The notes beneath the pieces were generated by a model. The model was given only the letters and a program-made list of their open reading frames with translations, was not told where the DNA came from and ran no database searches. Below are positions 1 to 5,958 of a stretch of DNA of 5,958 nt, in pieces. Every line of letters begins with the position of its first letter. Within the stretch, counting starts at the first letter, position 1. The position numbers and the translations under genes are program-made. This DNA is from an uncultured Eubacteriales bacterium (GTDB taxonomy: Bacteria; Bacillota; Clostridia; Oscillospirales; Acutalibacteraceae), in the NCBI GenBank assembly GCA_900320235.1, contig ONRO01000402.1, positions 1-5,958 of the forward strand. The letters run 5' to 3'.

Positions 1-21
1 AAATGCGGGCGGCAAAAACAG

Positions 22-78
22 TATAATGAGAATAACAGACACTTCGGATAACAAAAAAACTTACACAGACACTATAAT
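22..78 (+). promoter_or_regulatory. Possible promoter region with two TATAAT hexamers
   Basis: Two perfect -10 hexamers (TATAAT) lie at 22-27 and 73-78, ahead of the preferred start codon at 134. The -35 element of the first would lie at or beyond the left edge. The second has only a weak candidate -35 (ATAACA, 48-53) with a long 19-bp spacer. A 9-bp direct repeat (ACAGACACT) occurs at 35-43 and 65-73, the second copy overlapping the start of the second hexamer; it could be chance or an operator pair. If either promoter is real, the 5' untranslated leader is roughly 50-100 nt. In AT-rich DNA such hexamers arise easily by chance, so this is tentative. Confidence 0.3.
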
Positions 79-133
79 TGCAGAAATAAACAGTATCAGA
101 AAATATAAGACTGAAATGAAAGGGAAAAGAAAA

Positions 134-1204
134 ATGTATAAAAAAAAGAAATCCATAGCACCTGTAATAATTTTAATACTAATCATAATCGCTGCGCTTG
201 CAGCAGCTGTGATACTTATCCCGAAGTTCTTCCATGAAAACTATTACGATAAGATGATGAGAACAGCAGGAGAATATGAGCTTAAAGGCGAATATGAAAA
301 AGCAATCAACAACTATAAAAACGCAATAATGTCAAATGCGGTGAATGACAGTGCATATCTGAAGCTTGCTGATATTTATGTTATTCTTGATGATGATGAT
401 ACCGCACTGAAAACCCTTGTAAACGGATATACCCATACAGGCTCGGACAGTATCAAGACCGAGATAACCGTAATAGAGGAAAGAATGGGTGTGGAAGCAT
501 ACGATCAGTCAAGGCTTGAGGCATCAATCAGAGAACTTGAGGAAAGCGAGAAAAAGGAGCTTTCACAAGCCTATGAAGAGCTTTTTGAAAAAAGAAAGCA
601 GGAGGCTTCGGAAATAAGAGAGGCTGAGCGCTTGTATGATGAACAGAACAGCCGGGAAAATGAAGCACAGAGAAAAAAGATCTGGCATGATGCATTTAAA
701 AATACTCTCAATGAATATACCGAAAACAATTCAGAAGCGACAATCGCATATGAACTGTATGATGTTGATAAGGACGGAAAGCCGGAGCTTTTTGTTTCAA
801 CAGGTCAGGGAGAAACTGATGAATGTTATGTATATAACTGCCATGAGGCAAAATCAGAGAAGCTTGAGATTATTGGTGCCGGAGGGTATCTTTATGCATC
901 GGAAGAAGTTGATCTGATAAAAAGTGAGCTGAATCAGGCAGGAGCTCATATGGAAAATATTTACTCTTTTGAAAAAAACATGCTCAAGCATTATATGTCC
1001 CTGTTCGATACATATGGCGCTGAAGGAGAATATGCCGGAGAAAAAACGGCTGCGATCGACGGTCAGGAGGTTGGTGAGTCAGAATATAAAAAGCAGACTG
1101 ACAGACTTGCATCATTTACATGGAAAAAGCTCGGCAGAAAAAACAAGCTTGATAAGAATAATATTGATAAGGTACTTGAAAAGTGGAGCCCGGAAAGTAA
1201 TTGA
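134..1204 (+). CDS. Membrane-anchored TPR protein with acidic DxDxDG C-terminal domain, function unknown
   Basis: The function is not recognised. From ATG 134 the protein is 356 aa. A short Lys-rich N-terminus (MYKKKK) precedes one strongly hydrophobic segment (residues about 8-31) rich in Ile, Leu and Ala, so it is a signal anchor with the bulk predicted outside. About two TPR-like helical repeats follow (residues about 40-102, including GEYEKAINNYKNAI), then a highly charged, probably coiled-coil stretch (about 126-183). The C-terminal domain carries YDVDKDGKPEL (residues 209-219), an EF-hand/FG-GAP-like acidic loop seen in many secreted clostridial proteins that may bind calcium. The start at 134 is chosen because AAAGGGA (119-125) sits 8 nt upstream and the anchor follows at once. 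ATG 26 is in frame but lacks a Shine-Dalgarno site and overlaps a TATAAT. The frame is open to the left edge, so a longer protein with a cytoplasmic N-terminal domain cannot be excluded. The MATE gene follows 60 bp downstream on the same strand. Confidence 0.75.
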   Translation: MYKKKKSIAPVIILILIIIAALAAAVILIPKFFHENYYDKMMRTAGEYELKGEYEKAINNYKNAIMSNAVNDSAYLKLADIYVILDDDDTALKTLVNGYTHTGSDSIKTEITVIEERMGVEAYDQSRLEASIRELEESEKKELSQAYEELFEKRKQEASEIREAERLYDEQNSRENEAQRKKIWHDAFKNTLNEYTENNSEATIAYELYDVDKDGKPELFVSTGQGETDECYVYNCHEAKSEKLEIIGAGGYLYASEEVDLIKSELNQAGAHMENIYSFEKNMLKHYMSLFDTYGAEGEYAGEKTAAIDGQEVGESEYKKQTDRLASFTWKKLGRKNKLDKNNIDKVLEKWSPESN

Positions 1205-1254
1205 TCCTGACGGAATTAAAATGAACAGAATAAATCAGTGTTTCTTTAAGAGAA

Positions 1255-1259
1255 GGAAG
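1255..1259 (+). promoter_or_regulatory. Ribosome binding site of the MATE gene
   Basis: GGAAG, within AGAAGGAAG, ends 5 nt before ATG 1265 and fixes that start. No convincing promoter is visible in the 60 bp between the two plus-strand genes, which favours co-transcription with the TPR gene. Confidence 0.6.
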
Positions 1260-1264
1260 TAATA

Positions 1265-2665
1265 ATGGAAAAGAAAAAAACAGTAAATGTCAGACACGAA
1301 AATCCGCTCGGATATAAAAAGATATCATCACTTCTTGCAGGCTTTGCAATACCGAGTATCATAGCAATGCTTGTAAGTTCGCTTTATAATGTCGTAGATC
1401 AGATCTTTATTGGTCAGAATGTTGGTTATCTTGGAAATGCGGCAACAAACGTCGCATTTCCGCTTACAACTATATGTATGGCGATAACTCTGACGATCGC
1501 TATCGGAACAGCAGCTCAGTATTCGCTTTTTCTCGGTCAGAAAGATGAGGAAAAGGCTGCCGCAACCGTTGGCAGCGGAATATGTCTGATGCTGCTTTTC
1601 GGATTTGTTTATGCTGTGCTGATATCGGTTTTCCATGAGCCGCTTCTCAGGGCATTCGGTGCAACAGATAATGTTTTTCCGTATGCTGTCGAATATACGA
1701 GGATAACAGCAATCGGTATGCCGTTTATCGTAATAATGAACGGTATGAGCAGCATAGCAAGAGCAGACGGCAGTCCGATGTATTCAATGACTGCAATGGT
1801 CATCGGCGCTATTGTCAATACGGTGCTTGATTATTTTTTTGTAGTTGTTTTCGGAATGGGAGTGGGCGGTGCTGCATGGGCTACTGTTATCGGACAGGTC
1901 GTTTCGGCTGTGTTCGGGTTGATCTATCTGAAAAAGCTGAAAAGGATCGTTCTGAAAAAAAGACACTTCTCAATTAATCTGCATCAGACGGGCAGGACAT
2001 GCCTGATGGGTATGAGCAACGGACTTACTCAGCTTGCAATCACTGTTCTTCAGATCGTAATTAACCGTTCCCTTGTATATTACGGCGGACTTTCGGTCTA
2101 CGGGGAGGATATTCCCCTTGCGGCAAGCGGGATCGTAATGAAAATCAATGCAATTGTGCTTGCGGTAATTATCGGAATAGTTCAGGGAATGCAGCCTATT
2201 GTCGGCTTCAATTACGGTGCGAAAAAATACGATCGTGTCAAAGAAGTATATAAGCTTGCGGTAATAAGCGAGCTGACTATAACTATTATCGGAGAAGCAA
2301 TCTTTCAGCTTTTCCCTCAGCAGGTTCTTTCAATATTCGGTTCGGGAGAAAACGAACAGTTATATTTTGATTTTGCTGTAATGTTTATGAGGATATTCCT
2401 GTGTCTGCTTCCGCTGACGGGAATACAGATGATATCATCAAATTTCTTTGCAGCAATAGGAAAGCCGATAAAGGGCGCAATGCTCTCACTTACAAGGCAG
2501 ATTTTTTTCCTGATACCGCTGATACTGATACTTCCGCTGTTTTTTGGCATAGAAGGCATTATTTATGCTTCTCCTGCCGCCGATGTGATTTCATTCATTA
2601 CGGTAATGATATTTATTGTGATGGAAATGAAGAATATGACTCAAAAGCAGCTTAGTCCGGCATGA
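1265..2665 (+). CDS. MATE family efflux transporter (MepA-like)
   Basis: An inner-membrane antiporter of the multidrug and toxic compound extrusion family, which exports cationic drugs, dyes or metabolites in exchange for Na+ or H+. The 466 residues match the usual length of about 450, with about twelve hydrophobic segments in two homologous halves. Typical signatures of the first half are PSIIAMLVSSLYNVVDQIFIG (split here: PSIIAML at 30-36, YNVVDQIFIG at 41-50), RADGSPM at 166-172, NTVLD at 185-189 and GMGVGGAAWATVIGQ at 197-211. Signatures of the second half are GMQPIVGFNYGAKKYDRV at 308-325 and the NFFAAIGKP segment at 393-401. Asp45 and Asp189 are in the places where membrane acidic residues are common in the family. 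The single-polypeptide form and the sequence style suggest the MepA-like branch, but substrate cannot be read from sequence. Start is supported by a Shine-Dalgarno site 5 nt upstream. It is the last gene of the plus-strand unit, ending before the shared terminator. Confidence 0.95.
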   Translation: MEKKKTVNVRHENPLGYKKISSLLAGFAIPSIIAMLVSSLYNVVDQIFIGQNVGYLGNAATNVAFPLTTICMAITLTIAIGTAAQYSLFLGQKDEEKAAATVGSGICLMLLFGFVYAVLISVFHEPLLRAFGATDNVFPYAVEYTRITAIGMPFIVIMNGMSSIARADGSPMYSMTAMVIGAIVNTVLDYFFVVVFGMGVGGAAWATVIGQVVSAVFGLIYLKKLKRIVLKKRHFSINLHQTGRTCLMGMSNGLTQLAITVLQIVINRSLVYYGGLSVYGEDIPLAASGIVMKINAIVLAVIIGIVQGMQPIVGFNYGAKKYDRVKEVYKLAVISELTITIIGEAIFQLFPQQVLSIFGSGENEQLYFDFAVMFMRIFLCLLPLTGIQMISSNFFAAIGKPIKGAMLSLTRQIFFLIPLILILPLFFGIEGIIYASPAADVISFITVMIFIVMEMKNMTQKQLSPA

Positions 2666-2703
2666 CGGCGTAAAGATACAGCTGCAGTAAATATAAAAGC
2701 TTT

Positions 2704-2743
2704 CTCAGCTTATACACAGTCTGCACTAAACTGATAAGCTGAG
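2704..2743. other. Imperfect hairpin in the MATE 3' region, no T-tract
   Basis: CTCAGCTTAT (2704-2713) is perfectly complementary to ATAAGCTGAG (2734-2743). Inside it CAGT (2717-2720) can pair with ACTG (2730-2733) after a 3-nt bulge, leaving a 9-nt loop. The plus strand has no T-run after the stem, and the minus strand only a short T-rich stretch, so it is not a standard terminator. It could be a transcript-end stabiliser or a processing site, which is inference. Confidence 0.5.
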
Positions 2744-2763
2744 CTGATGCCGGAATAACAAAG

Positions 2764-2799
2764 AAAAATCCGATGAATACGAAATTCATCGGATTTTTT
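2764..2799. terminator. Bidirectional intrinsic terminator between convergent genes
   Basis: The left arm 2764-2778 (AAAAATCCGATGAAT) is the exact reverse complement of the right arm 2784-2798, giving a 15-bp stem with a 5-nt ACGAA loop. The plus strand ends in a run of six T (2794-2799), and the A-tract of the left arm is the T-tract on the minus strand. It lies about 100 bp past the MATE stop codon and about 85 bp past the stop codon of the minus-strand glycosyltransferase, so it can end both transcripts. Confidence 0.9.
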
Positions 2800-2884
2800 A
2801 TATTACTTTAATCGGCTGATGCATTATCATAATGTGCCGTGAACTGTTTTAAGATTCCGGCAATATTCAATACAGCAGACTAAA

Positions 2885-4603
2885 TTATTTTGTAATGAAT
2901 ACCACATCAAAGAAAGTAAGTGAGATAAGACAGTAAATAACCGTGACTGCGATTGTCATTGTAATACCATAAAGTCTCAAATAATGAGTTCTCATTTTTG
3001 TGGAGGACAGCATATTCATAACAAGCCGTCCGACAAAATACGCGCCGATCACAATAACAGGTACGGCATATCTGATGTTTTGTGTGCATACCTGCGGAAA
3101 TCTGATACAGAAAATATAATATGATCCCATGATAACTCCGTACAGAATTCCGATGAAAAGCTTATGTATAAAACTCAGCTTTTTGTCTTTGATAAAAGAA
3201 TATATCATTGAAGCAAATCCGGTCAGGCCAAGAATAACAGCAGACCAGAACAGGATCTTGTCAATGCCTGCAACAGCGGGATAAAATGTTTTAGTAAAGG
3301 TTTCGTCAAAGACAGAGGTTTTGAATAAAGCAATAAGCGGATTGTATTCATTATATCCTGCTTCGTATTGTATGAACTGATCCCCGATATGCTTGAACTG
3401 ATTGGGGTTGAAATCGAAAAGCCTTTTTACAACAGGAATGTCGCCGATATACTGACCCGATCTTTCAGAAAGCTCCCAGATATAGGTTATAGGAACCTCG
3501 TGAGTGATGTAATTCCTGATTCCCCACCATAAGGCAAGGGGTACACATACGCAAAGAAAGACAGAATACTGAATGAGATATTTTTTCCAGTGTCTGATAT
3601 CCTTGAAGAATGCATATATGAATACAGCAGCAATAGCCGGTGCGACCATCCAGCCTGAAAGCTTTGCCATCATTGCACAGCCGACACAGACTGCGATGCA
3701 GATAATTCTGCCGAAGTTACGGCTTTTGTACCAGTACAGCGTATTAAGCAAAGAGGCAAGCATCAGAGTAAGGCATAGTATATCATTATTGATGCTGCCT
3801 GACATTATAATAAAGGTAGGGCAGAATGCAATAATTGCAAAAGCGATAACAAGTCCCTTTCCCTCAAGACCGAGAAGCCGGAATATCTTGTAGCAGATTA
3901 TCATGCAGCAGCAGGAATAAAACATTGTAAGAAGCTGGATATTTTCCCAGATGTTATCAGAATCTATCCCGATCCCGTTCTGAAATTTCACCCATATGGC
4001 AGCAATGATATGATGAAGCGGGGGATGATAGAACTGATTGACAGTACGCACATCAATATCCGGCAGGGCATTGTGAAAAACAAGATAGCCGATATAGCCG
4101 AGATGTCCCTTTTTTTCCTCAAGGGAATAAACATCATGCTGTTTGATCTTAATGCTTATTATCATAATATAAGCGAGTCTGAAAATAACAGCGGCAATAA
4201 AGATCAGAATAATGGCTTTTTGTGAATCTATTTTTTTTGTTGCAATGAAATAACCGGCAGCCGCAGCAACAAAGGCAAGTCCGGCATTGAGAACTACAAG
4301 TCCGGGTGCAAATGCACAGCTGAGCATATAGCCGAATAATGCAGACAGAGCTGCTGAAATAAGTATAAGGCACAGCCGCATTGACTTTCTGCTTTTTTCA
4401 GCAATAAATTCACAAACATACAAAGAAAAAACAGAGCATATGGAGAAAAGTATCACAGCCGATATCACGGGAGCGCCTGGCGTAATGGTTTTACCCGTAA
4501 GCGGTATACAGCAGAAGCACATGATTGCTGCCGTAATAAACGGATGTGATTTAATTATGGAGATAAACGAATTTAAAGTATTTTTATTAAGATACCTGAT
4601 CAT
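2885..4603 (-). CDS. Polytopic GT-C fold glycosyltransferase (PMT/ArnT-like)
   Basis: A 572-residue integral membrane protein with about a dozen or more hydrophobic segments. GT-C enzymes transfer a sugar from a polyprenyl-phosphate donor to an acceptor on the outer face of the membrane. Motifs typical of this group are KQHDV (154-158, with Asp157 the likely catalytic acidic residue in the first large outer loop), GHLGYIGYL (166-174), QFYHPPLHH (190-198), SGSINNDIL (268-276), AKLSG (313-317), WWGIRNYI (359-366) and QNIRYAVPV (508-516). A large polar loop spans about 363-447. Residues 1-125 form about four hydrophobic segments ahead of the catalytic core. The start at 4603 has AGAGGG at 4616-4621, with a rather long 12-nt spacing. 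It lies 35 bp behind the FAD oxidoreductase gene, so the two are probably co-transcribed. Donor and acceptor are unknown; lipid, polymer or protein glycosylation are all possible. Confidence 0.85.
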   Translation of the reverse strand: MIRYLNKNTLNSFISIIKSHPFITAAIMCFCCIPLTGKTITPGAPVISAVILFSICSVFSLYVCEFIAEKSRKSMRLCLILISAALSALFGYMLSCAFAPGLVVLNAGLAFVAAAAGYFIATKKIDSQKAIILIFIAAVIFRLAYIMIISIKIKQHDVYSLEEKKGHLGYIGYLVFHNALPDIDVRTVNQFYHPPLHHIIAAIWVKFQNGIGIDSDNIWENIQLLTMFYSCCCMIICYKIFRLLGLEGKGLVIAFAIIAFCPTFIIMSGSINNDILCLTLMLASLLNTLYWYKSRNFGRIICIAVCVGCAMMAKLSGWMVAPAIAAVFIYAFFKDIRHWKKYLIQYSVFLCVCVPLALWWGIRNYITHEVPITYIWELSERSGQYIGDIPVVKRLFDFNPNQFKHIGDQFIQYEAGYNEYNPLIALFKTSVFDETFTKTFYPAVAGIDKILFWSAVILGLTGFASMIYSFIKDKKLSFIHKLFIGILYGVIMGSYYIFCIRFPQVCTQNIRYAVPVIVIGAYFVGRLVMNMLSSTKMRTHYLRLYGITMTIAVTVIYCLISLTFFDVVFITK

Positions 4604-4615
4604 AAAAACAAAACA

Positions 4616-4621
4616 CCCTCT
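4616..4621 (-). promoter_or_regulatory. Ribosome binding site of the glycosyltransferase gene
   Basis: Read on the minus strand this is AGAGGG, 12 nt before the ATG at 4603-4601. The match is good but the spacing exceeds the usual 5-9 nt, so translation may be modest. No better-placed start with a site of its own is visible nearby. Confidence 0.45.
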
Positions 4622-4638
4622 TTTACCAATGAATAATA

Positions 4639-5958
4639 TTATGATTTTGTTTCATGATATTCCTTTTCGGTGTTTACATTCCATATATCATGCTTATCGG
4701 TTCTGCCGTCCCTTATAGCCTCAGCAGCTCTGATAGCTGTCAGCATGGAATGGTCCATATTGTTGTAACGGTGCTGACCGTTTCTTCCGACACAATACAG
4801 GTTCTGATATCCGTCAAGGCATCTGATAAGCTCATCCATTCTTGAGTAGGTATCAAAGTATGCCGGATAAGCTTTTTTGACCTTTTCACGGTGACTTTCA
4901 AGAATATCAGACTTTGTGATAACTCCCATGGATTCAAGCTCCTTTGAGGCAAGGTCAATACATTCCTCATCAGTCATATTCCAGAAATCATCGCCCTCTG
5001 CGCAGAAATACTCAAGACCTATCCATACAGTATTTTCAGGGTCTTTTACCATATAGGGCGACCAGTTGTTGAAAATCTGTATTCTTCCGAGCTTGACGCC
5101 TGTGTCCTGAACATATATCCAGCAGTCGGGAACAATATTTCCGAGAGTTTTCATATCAGTTTCATTTTTAAGATTGAGCTTGTTTACGAGAAGTCCGACT
5201 GTAACAAAATCACGGTACGGAAGTCCCTTTGCAATGCTGATCATATCATCATCAGGCTTATCGCCTGTCATTCCGCAGACAAGATCCTTAACGGGCATTG
5301 AGGAAATAAAAATATCACCCTCAATTACTTTTTCGCCGCTGTCTGTTGAGCAGACCACAGATCTGATACTGCCGTTTTCACAGCGTATTTCCCTGACATT
5401 ATAGCCCTTCAGAAGTTTTGCACCCTTCTGAACTGCAATATCAGCGGCATTTTCCCAAAGCTGACCGGGGCCGTATTTAGGATACCAGAACTGTTCGATA
5501 AGAGAGGTTTCGACCTCCTTGTTTTTTTTCTTTCCGCCGAAGGTCTTTGAAAACATATCCTTGAGAACAGCCCTGATCGAAAGACCCTTTACACGCTGAG
5601 AGCCCCAGTCTGCCGAAATATCTCTCGGATGTCTGCCCCAGAGCTTTTCTGTATAGCCTTCAAAGAACATACTGTACAGCTTTTTGCCGAAGCGGTTTAT
5701 ATAGAAATTTTCAAGTGAGCTTTCTTCCTTTTTGAACATGGCGGATTTAAGGTAGCTGAAGCCCGAGGCCATTGTAGTACCGAAACCCATGTTTTTTATC
5801 GTTGAAGCGGACATTTTTACAGGATAGTCGAAAAACTTCTTTTTATAATAGATTCTCGACACTCTTGTACGGACAAGCATTACATTGTCGTCCTGTTCAG
5901 GGTCGGGACCGCCCGGCTCAAGAGGCTTTTCCCTGCCGAGCATTTTATCGTCGAAGGA
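4639..5958 (-). CDS. FAD-dependent oxidoreductase, UDP-galactopyranose mutase/protoporphyrinogen oxidase-like (5' end beyond window)
   Basis: A flavoprotein of the amine oxidase/HemY-like superfamily, truncated by the right edge. The reading frame stays open through 5958 (SFDDK ahead of the first in-window Met at 5943), so that Met is probably internal and the N-terminal dinucleotide-binding GxGxxG motif lies outside. Counting from that Met, family-like motifs are FFDYPVK (37-43), EGYTEKLWGRHPRDIS (95-110), DWGSQRVKGLS (112-122), YPKYGPGQLWE (154-164) and C-terminal CVGRNGQHRYNNMDHSM (384-400). The last resembles the GRxGxYxYxxMD FAD-binding signature of UDP-galactopyranose mutase. Visible length is 439 residues; relatives are usually near 500, so about 60 residues are missing. 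Proteins of this kind often sit in surface-polysaccharide loci, which fits the GT-C gene 35 bp downstream. The substrate is unknown: it may isomerise or oxidise a nucleotide sugar or a lipid-linked intermediate. Haem biosynthesis is less likely given the neighbour. Confidence 0.85.
   Translation of the reverse strand, partial: SFDDKMLGREKPLEPGGPDPEQDDNVMLVRTRVSRIYYKKKFFDYPVKMSASTIKNMGFGTTMASGFSYLKSAMFKKEESSLENFYINRFGKKLYSMFFEGYTEKLWGRHPRDISADWGSQRVKGLSIRAVLKDMFSKTFGGKKKNKEVETSLIEQFWYPKYGPGQLWENAADIAVQKGAKLLKGYNVREIRCENGSIRSVVCSTDSGEKVIEGDIFISSMPVKDLVCGMTGDKPDDDMISIAKGLPYRDFVTVGLLVNKLNLKNETDMKTLGNIVPDCWIYVQDTGVKLGRIQIFNNWSPYMVKDPENTVWIGLEYFCAEGDDFWNMTDEECIDLASKELESMGVITKSDILESHREKVKKAYPAYFDTYSRMDELIRCLDGYQNLYCVGRNGQHRYNNMDHSMLTAIRAAEAIRDGRTDKHDIWNVNTEKEYHETKS

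Noticed and set aside
1201..1235. TTGATC followed by an AT-rich stretch as a possible internal promoter for the MATE gene
   Set aside because: No acceptable -10 hexamer is found at a normal spacing; the best, ATAAAT, matches only half of the consensus.
1221..1262. A 13-codon open frame (MNRINQCFFKRRK) ending 2 bp before the MATE start, as a possible leader peptide
   Set aside because: No Shine-Dalgarno site precedes it, no attenuator hairpin follows, and it simply runs through the MATE ribosome binding site.
2743..2861. Short repeats in the convergent gap: GCTGATGC at 2743-2750 and 2815-2822, and GCCGGAAT (2749-2756) inverted as ATTCCGGC (2854-2861)
   Set aside because: Eight-base matches are expected by chance, and they show no extension, regular spacing or link to a mobile element.
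3573..3893. A 106-codon plus-strand open frame inside the glycosyltransferase gene
   Set aside because: It is antisense to a well-supported membrane protein with family motifs, has no ribosome binding site, and its product resembles no family known to me.
4740..4970. A 76-codon minus-strand frame within the oxidoreductase gene
   Set aside because: It overlaps the conserved C-terminal FAD-binding region in another frame and is only a shadow of it.

Overview
The window looks like chromosomal DNA from an AT-rich, low-GC Gram-positive anaerobe of the class Clostridia, perhaps Ruminococcus or a relative. This rests on codon choice, purine-rich Shine-Dalgarno sites, T-tract hairpin terminators and the style of the membrane and glycan proteins. 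It is an inference from reading the sequence, not a database match.

The layout is two converging transcription units. On the plus strand (about 1-2665) lie a membrane-anchored TPR protein of unknown function, with an acidic DxDxDG loop in its C-terminal domain, and, 60 bp later, a complete MATE-family multidrug/cation antiporter. Two TATAAT hexamers lie just upstream of the TPR gene. On the minus strand (5958 down to 2885) lie the 5'-truncated gene of a FAD-dependent oxidoreductase related to UDP-galactopyranose mutase and protoporphyrinogen oxidase, and, 35 bp later, a large polytopic GT-C type glycosyltransferase. The start of the oxidoreductase gene and the promoter of this unit lie beyond the right edge.

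The convergent gap (2666-2884) holds two hairpins. One is a 15-bp perfect stem flanked by A and T tracts, which should terminate transcription from both sides. The other is a longer bulged hairpin without a T-tract, between the MATE stop codon and the terminator.

The minus-strand pair probably belongs to a cell-surface polysaccharide or lipid-linked sugar pathway: one enzyme may act on a sugar or lipid-linked intermediate, and the membrane enzyme would move a sugar from a polyprenyl-phosphate donor on the outer face. The plus-strand pair may be an export or envelope-stress unit, but only the MATE assignment is firm. I saw no RNA genes, CRISPR array, insertion sequence, phage gene or clear new defence system.
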